A stretch of 40,216 nucleotides of DNA. Origin: an uncultured Collinsella sp. GTDB lineage: Bacteria > Actinomycetota > Coriobacteriia > Coriobacteriales > Coriobacteriaceae. The notes below the pieces were generated by a model. That model searched no databases. It saw only the letters and a list, made by a program, of their open reading frames with translations, and was not told the DNA's origin. Below are positions 1-6,663 of this stretch, in pieces. Within the stretch, counting starts at the first letter, position 1; each line of letters opens with the position of its first letter. Position numbers and translations under genes: made by a program. The stretch covers positions 1 through 40,216 of the forward strand of contig UQMV01000015.1 in the NCBI GenBank assembly GCA_900542315.1. The letters run 5' to 3'.

Positions 1-372
1 GTCGGAGAAATTCAGCGCCTTATTGAACACGCCCCGGCTGATGAGCAGCATGTAGGTCGTCGGATAGATGCTGCCGATGAAGCGCCCGAATCCCTCCAGC
101 GTCGTCACCGGGTTGATCAGGCCGCAGAACTGAACCGCCGGCAGCATGGTGCCGATCATGGTCAGAAAGATCACGGCAATCTGGCTGCGCGTCACCGCCG
201 AGGCCAGAAGCCCCATGCCGGTGGAGATCGTGCAGTACACCGCCAGCGACAGCACGAGCGTCGGAAGGCTGCCCTTGATCGGCACGTCGAAGATCGTCAC
301 GGCCATCAGGAGAAGCAGGAGCGCACTCAGCGAGGAGAGCAGGATATAGGGCAGCTGCTTGCCGAGCAGGAC
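1..372 (-). CDS. ABC-2 type transporter permease, internal fragment (probably foreign to the rest of the contig)
   Basis: Reading the minus strand gives an uninterrupted frame for about 124 codons, open at the left edge of the window. It contains GKQLPYILL, a run of hydrophobic residues, VPIKGS, STGMGLLAS and TRSQIAVIF, followed by PAVQFCGLINPV and IYPTTYMLLISRGVFNKAL. This is the pattern of the membrane domain of YhhJ/RbbA-type ABC-2 exporters of proteobacteria. In that family these residues sit in the C-terminal half, after the large periplasmic domain. Similarity ends at the codons for V-L-L-G-K (about 358-372). Upstream of that point, the residues no longer fit an ABC-2 protein, and the plus strand becomes readable as PyrG. 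I read it as a fragment of another organism's gene joined by chimeric assembly. Family assignment is fairly sure; its origin is inference. Confidence 0.75.
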
Positions 373-378
373 TTTGAC
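358..378. other. Chimeric junction between ABC-2 permease and pyrG
   Basis: The stretch from 358 to about 375 can be read plausibly in both proteins: as V-L-L-G-K of the permease on the minus strand and as L-A-E-Q-D-F of PyrG on the plus strand. To the left only the permease makes sense; to the right only PyrG does. A short shared sequence at the switch point is what an assembly or ligation chimera leaves. A true genomic rearrangement that truncated pyrG is unlikely because PyrG is normally essential. Confidence 0.7.
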
Positions 379-1266
379 CTGCGCATTTGCGAGCGCCTGG
401 GTCTGGACCCGCGCGAGCGTGACATGAGCGAGTGGAATGAGTTCCTGCGCAAGCAAAACCATGCCAACCATCACGCCGACAAGGTCAAGATCGCCGTCGT
501 GGGCAAGTATACGCAGCTGCCTGATGCCTACCTGTCGGTTATCGAGGCCCTGCATCACGCGGGCGTGTTCTACGATCGCCATGTGGATGTGCAGCTGGTC
601 GATGGCGAGAGCCTCGATGAGCAGAACGTCTCCGAGGTCCTGGGCGATGCTTCGGGCATCCTGGTCCCCGGCGGCTTTGGCAAGCGCGCCCTGGAGGGCA
701 AGATCCTCGCGGCCGAGTTCGCCCGTGAGCACAAGATTCCGTATCTGGGCATTTGCCTGGGTATGCAGGTGGCCGTGTGCGAGTTTGCCCGCAACGTCGT
801 CGGCCTTGCCGGCGCCAGCTCCTCTGAGTTCGATCCGGACGGTCCGTTTAGCGTAATCGACCTGATGAGCTCGCAGGAGGACGTGACCGAGAAGGGCGGC
901 ACCATGCGTTTGGGTGCCTATCCGTGCAAGCTCGCCGCCGATTCTCTCGCGCGTGAGGCATATGGCGAGGAGCTCGTCTACGAGCGTCACCGTCACCGCT
1001 TTGAGTTCAACAACGCCTTCCGCGACCAGCTCGAGGAGGCTGGCCTGGTTATCTCGGGTCTTTCGCCCGACGAGCGTCTGGTCGAGATGGTCGAGCTGCC
1101 GCGCGACGTGCATCCGTGGTATGTGGCCACCCAGGCTCATCCCGAGTTCAAGAGCCGTCCGACCAACCCGCAGCCGCTGTTCCGTGAGTTCGTGCGTGCT
1201 TCGATTGGCCAGCATGAGGGCGTCGATCGTCTGCAGGTGACGCCCATGAATCTCGCTACGGACTAA
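361..1266 (+). CDS. pyrG: CTP synthase, C-terminal glutaminase half (5' truncated)
   Basis: CTP synthase aminates UTP to CTP using ATP and glutamine. Only the last part of the synthase domain and the whole class I glutamine amidotransferase domain are present. The frame is already PyrG-like before the first ATG (424): codons from 361 read A-E-Q-D-F-D-L-R-I-C-E-R-L, matching the linker before the conserved SEWNEF. The glutaminase domain then shows VGKYTQLPDAYLSVIEAL, the oxyanion-hole region PGGFGKRALEGK, the nucleophile cysteine in GICLGMQ, and the His-Glu pair in HPEFKSRP. The family is usually about 540 residues, so roughly 240 are missing at the junction with the foreign permease. Do not take 424 as a real start. 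It ends one base before the Xer gene, so the two are probably cotranscribed. Confidence 0.95.
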   Translation, partial: AEQDFDLRICERLGLDPRERDMSEWNEFLRKQNHANHHADKVKIAVVGKYTQLPDAYLSVIEALHHAGVFYDRHVDVQLVDGESLDEQNVSEVLGDASGILVPGGFGKRALEGKILAAEFAREHKIPYLGICLGMQVAVCEFARNVVGLAGASSSEFDPDGPFSVIDLMSSQEDVTEKGGTMRLGAYPCKLAADSLAREAYGEELVYERHRHRFEFNNAFRDQLEEAGLVISGLSPDERLVEMVELPRDVHPWYVATQAHPEFKSRPTNPQPLFREFVRASIGQHEGVDRLQVTPMNLATD

Positions 1267-1267
1267 G

Positions 1268-2209
1268 GTGCCGGCGAACAAAGAACATACCGAAGCTACT
1301 CCCTCGTCGCTCGCTGTGGCGGCGGGGGAGTATCTCGATTACCTCGCGGTCGAGCGGGGACTGGCGCGCAATACGATTGCGGCCTACCGTCGTGACCTGA
1401 CGACGTACTGCGCCTATCTGGAGCGGGCTGGTATTGCGTCTTTTGAAGATGTGAGCCGTCAGGTCGTGGAAGGCTTTGTCGCCGATCGCCGTGACGGAGG
1501 CTATTCCGATGCCTCGGTGGAGCGCGCGCTTGCGGCCGTGAAGGGCCTGCACGCCTTTTTGGTGCGCGATGGGGCGGTAGCCCAAAATCCGACGGCGGCG
1601 TTGCGCCTGCCCAAAAAGGCCGAGCGCCTGCCGGAATACCTTTCGGTGGAGGATGTCTCGGCGCTGCTCGACCAAGACTTTCCCAAGGGCGAGATGGGGC
1701 TGCGCGACCACGCTATTTTGGAAGTGCTCTACGGTTGCGGTTTGCGCGTGAGCGAGCTGGTAGGGCTCGATGTGGGCGATATCCATATCGATGACGGGTT
1801 TGTTCTGGTGCGCGGCAAGGGCTCAAAAGAGCGTCTGGCTCCGCTGGTGGGGAGCGCGGCGCGTGCCTTGACACACTATATAGGTGATGGGCGCGCTCTC
1901 CTGGCTGCCCATGCTCGCGGGGCGGAAACCTCGGCGGTCTTTTTAAATAAGAACGGGCGTCGCCTGTCGCGCCAGGCCGTGCATGCGATATGTGAGCGCT
2001 ATGGGCGTCAGGTGGGGCTGGTGGGGCTCCATCCCCACACGTTGCGCCACTCCTTTGCCACCCACATGCTTGCGGGTGGTGCCGACCTGCGCGTGCTGCA
2101 GGAGATTTTGGGACATGCCGACATTTCGACCACGCAGGTCTACACGCATGTCGACCGCACGCAGCTGACCGAGGTCTACCTGGCGGCTCATCCGCTGGCG
2201 CATCGCTAA
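1268..2209 (+). CDS. xerD: Tyrosine recombinase of the XerC/XerD type
   Basis: Resolves chromosome dimers at dif sites in the cytoplasm. The 313-residue length is normal for Xer proteins. An N-terminal SAM-like core-binding domain (about 18-105) precedes the catalytic domain. The catalytic set is complete: R160 in GCGLRVSEL, K184 in RGKGSKER, H257 and R260 in HPHTLRHSF, H283 in LGHADIS and the nucleophile Y292 in TTQVYTHVD. The start is GTG at 1268, directly after the pyrG stop, so translation is probably coupled. The pyrG-xer pairing is a chromosomal actinobacterial context, so this is a housekeeping recombinase and not a phage or integron integrase. XerD is the usual name in this context; XerC cannot be excluded from sequence alone. 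Confidence 0.9.
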   Translation: MPANKEHTEATPSSLAVAAGEYLDYLAVERGLARNTIAAYRRDLTTYCAYLERAGIASFEDVSRQVVEGFVADRRDGGYSDASVERALAAVKGLHAFLVRDGAVAQNPTAALRLPKKAERLPEYLSVEDVSALLDQDFPKGEMGLRDHAILEVLYGCGLRVSELVGLDVGDIHIDDGFVLVRGKGSKERLAPLVGSAARALTHYIGDGRALLAAHARGAETSAVFLNKNGRRLSRQAVHAICERYGRQVGLVGLHPHTLRHSFATHMLAGGADLRVLQEILGHADISTTQVYTHVDRTQLTEVYLAAHPLAHR

Positions 2210-2243
2210 CGCGTCGCCGACCTGCATATTTATTGCCATTACG

Positions 2244-2312
2244 GGGACGGGCCCCAGATTGCCGTGACGTGTTTTTGCGCGCGCACGGCGATCTGGGGCC
2301 CGTCCCATTTTT
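2244..2312 (+). terminator. Long hairpin with T-tract after xerD
   Basis: A 23-nt arm (2244-2266) pairs with 2284-2306 with only one G-U wobble, leaving a 17-nt loop. It is followed by A and five T (2308-2312). The placement about 35 nt after the xerD stop suits an intrinsic terminator. The stem is much longer than most terminators, and its right arm contains GGGGCCCGTCCC, a core resembling those of the hairpins at 27163-27246 and 32649-32685. Confidence 0.75.
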
Positions 2313-2671
2313 CGCCACGCACTACCGCGGTGGTGGGTCGCGTGTGTCGCGGGTGGGGGAGTTTGGGGGCGATGTGAACGGCATGTAAAGGGACGTAAAA
2401 ATCGCCTCAAGGTCAACTTGAAGGTTGAGGTTCACGGGCGAGGTGCTACAGGTGGCATCCCGCCTTTACTCTAAACACAACATATTGTGTTTTCGAACAT
2501 ATGCTCGGGGGTGTTTTACAACATATTGGGGGTGGAGTGGTGGGGCGGGGTGGGGGAAGTGGTGGGGAAAGGTGTTGAAAAATGGGGCGGTTCCCCATAT
2601 TATTAATGGCGTCGACAGGCGGGGTGGTTCCCCGCGTACGTGCCATCTGAGTAACCGAGGGGAGGGCGCAC
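2313..2671 (+). promoter_or_regulatory. Regulatory region of the division cluster (non-coding)
   Basis: No gene is visible here. In order it holds: a motif TCAACTTGAAGGTTGA (2413-2428) that recurs before ftsZ; a perfect 8-bp-arm palindrome AAACACAA-CATA-TTGTGTTT (2473-2492); a LexA-like CGAACATATGCTCG (2494-2507); an 11-nt direct repeat ACAACATATTG (2477-2487 and 2518-2528); several TGGGG pentamers (2527, 2541, 2551, 2563); and a promoter with operator-like sites described separately. Which proteins bind these sites is not shown by the sequence. Confidence 0.7.
2575..2633 (+). promoter_or_regulatory. Probable dcw promoter with duplicated GGGGYGGTTCCCC sites
   Basis: TTGAAA (2575-2580) and TATTAT (2598-2603) are separated by exactly 17 nt, a good housekeeping-sigma promoter, with a start expected near 2610 and mraZ at 2672. 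The spacer is largely filled by GGGGCGGTTCCCC (2584-2596). A near-copy, GGGGTGGTTCCCC (2621-2633), sits just downstream of the expected start. TGGGG pentamers lie just upstream of the -35. MraZ proteins repress their own promoter by binding short G-rich repeats (TGGGN in E. coli), so MraZ autoregulation is a reasonable inference. Confidence 0.6.
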
Positions 2672-3106
2672 ATGGGAATGACTGGTGCATACGAGCGCAA
2701 TCTCGATGCAAAAGGTCGTCTGTCCCTGCCTGCACCCCTTCGCGAGGAGCTTGGAGAGCATGTTCGCGTGTTCAAAGCCCTGGATGTCGATGCTCTGTAC
2801 GTGTTCTCTGCCGAGGCCTTCGATAAGTGGGTCGAAGGACTCTTCGCGGGTCGTGAGGGCCACGAGGGTTTCAACCCGCGTGACATTAACGACCAGAAGC
2901 TCATGAGGGCGATCAACAAGCGCACCACGTCGATGGACGTGGACAGCGCCGGTCGTATCGGTCTTTCCGAGTCTCTCCGCAAGCAGGCGAACCTCGACCG
3001 CGAGGTCACGGTTGTGGGCAACTACGACCACCTTGAGGTTTGGGATCGCGTCGCGGCCGATGAGGACGATGACGATGAGGCCCTGCTGGACCTCTTCTTC
3101 TCGTAA
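2672..3106 (+). CDS. mraZ: MraZ, transcriptional regulator of the division cluster
   Basis: MraZ is a SpoVT/AbrB-fold DNA-binding protein forming ring-shaped oligomers. It represses the mra/dcw promoter in bacteria where it has been studied. The 144-residue protein shows the two tandem swapped-hairpin repeats with the family signature DxxGR: DAKGRLSLP (about residues 11-19) and DSAGRIGLS (about 91-99). The C-terminus is acidic (EDDDDEALLDLF). The ATG at 2672 follows a GAGGGGAGG ribosome site; a second ATG two codons later is possible. It is the first gene of the cluster, 20 nt before rsmH, behind a promoter with G-rich repeats that are plausible MraZ targets. Confidence 0.95.
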   Translation: MGMTGAYERNLDAKGRLSLPAPLREELGEHVRVFKALDVDALYVFSAEAFDKWVEGLFAGREGHEGFNPRDINDQKLMRAINKRTTSMDVDSAGRIGLSESLRKQANLDREVTVVGNYDHLEVWDRVAADEDDDDEALLDLFFS

Positions 3107-3126
3107 GGGCAAGGCACGGGTAACGG

Positions 3127-4092
3127 ATGGAGCGTGGGATCTTGACACAAGAATATCGGCATGAACCTGTCATGCTCGGCGAAGTGCTTGAGTCGCTGCG
3201 GCTAAAGAGCGGCTCCGTTGTCTGCGATTGCACCCTTGGCGGTGCCGGCCATTCGGTAAAGATGGCCGCGCAGGTGGGGGAGACGGGCCTTTTGCTCGGC
3301 GTCGATCAGGACGACATGGCCCTCGAGGCCGCTGGCGCCCGTCTGGACCGCGAGGTTCCCGGCGTTCCGCACCAGCTGCTGAAGGGCAACTTCGGCGACT
3401 TGGACGAGCTGCTTTGCTCGGCCGAGGTGCCCGGGGTCGATGGCTTCCTGTTCGATTTGGGCGTTTCGTCACCGCAACTCGATATCCCTGGCAGGGGCTT
3501 TTCGTATAACGAGGACGCCCCATTGGACATGCGGATGGATCCGGGTAATAACACCTTAAACGCAGCTGAGGTCATCAACACCTACAACGAACACGACCTC
3601 GCCCGGATTCTACGCGTCTACGGCGAAGAGAAGTTCGCCTCGCAGATCGCGCGCGAGATCGTGCGCCGCCGCGAGCAAGAACCGATCGAAACCACCGGCC
3701 AATTTGTCGAGATCATCAAGGCGGGTATCCCGGCTGCCGCTCGTCGGCATGGCGGACACCCGGCCAAGAAAAGTTTCCAGGCCATTCGCATCGAGGTCAA
3801 TCACGAGCTCGATGTGCTCGAGAGAGGGCTTGATGCCGCCACCAGGTGGCTCAACCCGGGCGGACGTATCTGCGTCATCTCGTATCACTCGCTCGAGGAC
3901 CGTATCGTAAAGAACCACTTTAAGGAGATGAGCCAGGGGTGCACGTGTCCGCCGGAGATTCCGGTGTGCGTGTGCGGCAACGTGCCGATACTCAAGGTCA
4001 TCACCCGCAAACCCTTGGTTGCCCAGCCTGATGAGGTTGAGCGCAACCCTCGGGCGAGATCAGCCAAAATCCGCGTGGCGGAGCGCTTGTAG
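3127..4092 (+). CDS. rsmH: 16S rRNA (cytosine-1402-N4)-methyltransferase
   Basis: Methylates N4 of C1402 in the 16S rRNA decoding centre using S-adenosylmethionine. The start region HEPVML is conserved, followed by the SAM-binding loop DCTLGGAGHS, GVDQDDMAL, and FDLGVSSPQLD with the following RGFSY. The C-terminal part has HPAKKSFQAIRI and the conserved VISYHSLEDRIVKN; a cysteine cluster CTCPPEIPVCVCG follows. Length (about 320) is normal. The ATG at 3127 has a weak ribosome site. An in-frame TTG at 3142 sits 9 nt after GGAG and would start the protein as M-T-Q-E-Y-R-H-E-P, which fits better with the family, so TTG may be the true start. Confidence 0.95.
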   Translation: MERGILTQEYRHEPVMLGEVLESLRLKSGSVVCDCTLGGAGHSVKMAAQVGETGLLLGVDQDDMALEAAGARLDREVPGVPHQLLKGNFGDLDELLCSAEVPGVDGFLFDLGVSSPQLDIPGRGFSYNEDAPLDMRMDPGNNTLNAAEVINTYNEHDLARILRVYGEEKFASQIAREIVRRREQEPIETTGQFVEIIKAGIPAAARRHGGHPAKKSFQAIRIEVNHELDVLERGLDAATRWLNPGGRICVISYHSLEDRIVKNHFKEMSQGCTCPPEIPVCVCGNVPILKVITRKPLVAQPDEVERNPRARSAKIRVAERL

Positions 4093-4182
4093 CGTTACGC
4101 GCGCGATATTGGACCTCCCGCTCGCACCATAAACGAAGCTTAAACACACTACCAACGTACTCGGGATGGGAGGCGGCATATC

Positions 4183-4653
4183 ATGGGCTACAACACTTCA
4201 AGCGCAGCACTCGCCTATGATATGAACGCCATGCCCGCCTATCGTGAGACGTCGCAGGCCCCCGTTGCTCCCCGTGAGCAGCACACGCCGCGCTTTGATG
4301 TCTACACGGGCGCGGGCCGTCAGGCAAACCAGGCGGTAAGCCCGGTTTTCATGAGCGTTCTTAAAACGTTTTGCATCATTGCGGCTATCTTCATGACGAT
4401 CGGTGTCGCCCGCGTGGCGCTCGCCGGCGTTACGGCCCAGGTGCTCAACGGCAACGCCGAGCTTACCAACACGCTCGAAAAGGCGACCGATGAGAGCTCC
4501 GACCTGGAGGTCATGCATTCGGTCTATGGCGCCGACACGCGCATTCGCGACCTTGCGGGCGCTTATGGCATGGTGGAGCCCAGCGAGAGCGTTACACTTG
4601 ACTTTTCGCAGGATGCAGCCGCGGGCGCCAACGCGACCGCGACCGCTCAGTAG
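4183..4653 (+). CDS. FtsL-like septal membrane protein
   Basis: The 156-residue protein sits between rsmH and ftsI, where ftsL lies in most bacteria. It has a cytoplasmic N-terminus of about 60 residues rich in Pro and Ala, one membrane segment (about 62-85, LKTFCIIAAIFMTIGVARVAL), a short predicted extracytoplasmic helix (NAELTNTLEKATDESSDLE) and the R-I-R-D-L-A-x-x-Y-G-M-V-x-P pattern typical of the FtsL/DivIC C-terminus. FtsL proteins bridge FtsQ to the FtsW-FtsI synthase. Sequence conservation in this family is low, so the call rests on topology and position. ATG 4183 follows GGGAGG by 10 nt. Confidence 0.7.
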   Translation: MGYNTSSAALAYDMNAMPAYRETSQAPVAPREQHTPRFDVYTGAGRQANQAVSPVFMSVLKTFCIIAAIFMTIGVARVALAGVTAQVLNGNAELTNTLEKATDESSDLEVMHSVYGADTRIRDLAGAYGMVEPSESVTLDFSQDAAAGANATATAQ

Positions 4654-4670
4654 CAAGACGGTAGCTGAGT

Positions 4671-6536
4671 ATGACAAATGACTATCGCCGCGGTTCCGAT
4701 GGGGGCCGCGGTTCTGGACGTCCCTCGTCGCGGGGACGTTCTGGTTATCAAGGAACGGGTCGGCAATCTTACAACGCCGGGCAGTCCCGTGGCAACGACC
4801 CGGCGTCGCGACTTCGCGGCTCGGGCGGCCCTCAAGTGCATAACACCAGGTCGCGCAAGAGTTCGTCGACCGAATGGCTCACAGGCGCGCCTCTGCCTCG
4901 CCGCAAAGCCGTCATGGGATTCATTGGGCTTGGCTTGGGCTTGGGCGTCTTTCGCCTTGCCGACTATCAAATTGTCGAAGCCGATAAACTGCGCGAGCGT
5001 GCCGATGCGCGCCGCCTGCTTGCGCAGACCCTCTATGCCAAACGCGGCACCATCTACGACCGCAACGGTAACGTGCTGGCGTCGTCGGTCGAATGTCGCA
5101 ACATCGCCGTGAACCCGCAGCTTGTCGAGGATGTTGACAAGACGGTGTCGGCGCTGGTCAAGGCAACTGGAATCGATAAAAAGACCTGCCGCAAGCTCGT
5201 CGAGTCCGATGGCACCTGGGTGTATATCAAGCGCCAAGTGGACGAAGACGATGCTGCGGTGCTGGAGAAGAAGAACCTGCCCGGCGTGCTTTTTGAGCAG
5301 GCCATGAAGCGCGTATATCCATACGGCAATCTGGCATCGCAGGTGCTGGGTGTAGTGAATGTGGACAACGACGGCTTGACGGGTCTCGAAAAGCAATACA
5401 ACAAGCTTCTGACCGGCACGAACGGTTCTCTCGTACGCGAGCGCGCGAGGGACGGCAGCTATATCGCGGGCGGTGCCTATAAAAAGGTGGCCGCGGTCGA
5501 CGGCGTTGATATCGTGACGACGCTCGACGTCAATATCCAGCGTGCGGCTGAGGATGCTCTGGCAGAGGCTGTCGAGAAGACAAAGGCCAAGAACGGCTCG
5601 GCTTTGGTCACCGACCCCACGACCGGTGAAATTCTCGCAGCCTGCTCGTACCCGACCTACGACCAGACCGATCTGGAGAACGCCAAGACCGAGGATATGA
5701 ACCTGCGCCTGGTCACTGACGCCTACGAGCCCGGCTCGGTCTTTAAGACGCTCGTGGCGGGCGCCGGCTTCGACTTGGGCGTCGTACGATCGAGTACGTC
5801 GTTTGAGGTGCCGGCGAGCATCAAGGTGGGCGACGATACCGTTACCGATGCCGATAAGCGCGACTATGGCATGACCATGGATGTGCGCGAGATGATGCGC
5901 CGTTCGTCCAACGTGGGCTTTGTCCTGGTGGGGCGCAAGATCGGTGCCGACGACTTTGCCGCCTATGTGGACAAGTGGGGCATCGGTCACAGTTCGGGCG
6001 TCGATTTTCCGGGTGAGAGCCTGGGCATCGTCAAGGAGCGTGACCAGTATGACGGCGCCACGCTGGGCTCGATGAGCTTTGGACAGGCGCTGTCTGTCTC
6101 GCCGATTGAGATCGCACGTGCCGTGGGCGGCATCGCCAACGGCGGCGTGATGATGACCCCGCACTTCTATAAGTCCAGCAAAGGCGACGAGAAGGACTGG
6201 GGCGAGGGCGAGCGCGCGATTTCTGAGGATGCTGCATCCCAAGTGACATCGTGCATGCAGACAGTCGTGTCCGAGGGAACGGGCGTTGGCGGCGCGGTCG
6301 ACGGCTATGACGTGGCGGGTAAGACCGGTACGGCCGAACGTGCCGACGAGAACGGCGGCTACCTCAAGGAGAACTACATGTCGTCCTTTATGGGCTTTGC
6401 ACCGGCACAATCGCCTAAGGTGCTGTGCTATATCACGCTCGACGGAACGCCGAGCGGCTCAGATGCCGCTGCGGTGCCGTTCCAGTCCATTATGGCCAAC
6501 GCACTCGACGTGCTGGGTATTCCGCACACGAGGTAG
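4671..6536 (+). CDS. ftsI: Penicillin-binding protein, septal transpeptidase (FtsI/PBP2 class B)
   Basis: Cross-links septal peptidoglycan outside the membrane. The 621-residue protein has a Gly/Arg/Ser-rich cytoplasmic tail (about 1-75), one membrane anchor (about 80-98), the PBP dimerisation domain with KRGTIYDRNGNVLA, and the transpeptidase domain. All three catalytic motifs are present: S356-V-F-K in EPGSVFKT, SSN at about 412-414, and K551-T-G in VAGKTGTAE. No PASTA domains are visible at the C-terminus. It begins 17 nt after the FtsL-like gene and is transcribed with it. The usual next gene, murE, is missing; murF follows after a 127-nt gap that has a possible -10 (TACAAT, 6621-6626) but no good -35. 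Confidence 0.93.
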   Translation: MTNDYRRGSDGGRGSGRPSSRGRSGYQGTGRQSYNAGQSRGNDPASRLRGSGGPQVHNTRSRKSSSTEWLTGAPLPRRKAVMGFIGLGLGLGVFRLADYQIVEADKLRERADARRLLAQTLYAKRGTIYDRNGNVLASSVECRNIAVNPQLVEDVDKTVSALVKATGIDKKTCRKLVESDGTWVYIKRQVDEDDAAVLEKKNLPGVLFEQAMKRVYPYGNLASQVLGVVNVDNDGLTGLEKQYNKLLTGTNGSLVRERARDGSYIAGGAYKKVAAVDGVDIVTTLDVNIQRAAEDALAEAVEKTKAKNGSALVTDPTTGEILAACSYPTYDQTDLENAKTEDMNLRLVTDAYEPGSVFKTLVAGAGFDLGVVRSSTSFEVPASIKVGDDTVTDADKRDYGMTMDVREMMRRSSNVGFVLVGRKIGADDFAAYVDKWGIGHSSGVDFPGESLGIVKERDQYDGATLGSMSFGQALSVSPIEIARAVGGIANGGVMMTPHFYKSSKGDEKDWGEGERAISEDAASQVTSCMQTVVSEGTGVGGAVDGYDVAGKTGTAERADENGGYLKENYMSSFMGFAPAQSPKVLCYITLDGTPSGSDAAAVPFQSIMANALDVLGIPHTR

Positions 6537-6663
6537 GGGGTTACAATCTTTGGGGCGTGGTTTGTTGTCCCATATGAGGGGTGTTCACATGCCCTGCACC
6601 ACGCATGCGCGGCGCTGGGATACAATACGCCGATAGCATTATTAGGTTTACAGGGGAGCTGCA

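Noticed and set aside
424..1266. A free-standing class I glutaminase starting at ATG 424
   Set aside because: In-frame codons before 424 match the PyrG linker, so this is truncated pyrG and not a shorter native gene.
1268..2209. Integrase of a mobile element
   Set aside because: The recombinase has the size and motifs of chromosomal Xer proteins, follows pyrG directly, and no attachment sites, cargo or phage genes are present.
2425..2826. Plus-strand open frame of 133 codons across the mraZ promoter
   Set aside because: It overlaps mraZ in another frame, covers clear promoter elements, and its translation is a low-complexity Gly/Trp sequence from the G-rich repeats.
4647..6410. 587-codon open frame antisense to ftsI, and similar long antisense frames at 8842-10206 (minus), 16786-18246 (minus), 24029-25255 (minus) and 36513-38120 (plus)
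   Set aside because: They mirror well-supported genes in GC-rich DNA with few stop codons on the opposite strand, have repetitive non-protein-like composition and no family motifs.
6555..6604. GCGTGGT/ACCACGC inverted repeat before murF as a terminator or attenuator
   Set aside because: Arms are only 7 bp with a 36-nt loop and no T-tract; such pairs arise by chance in this composition.
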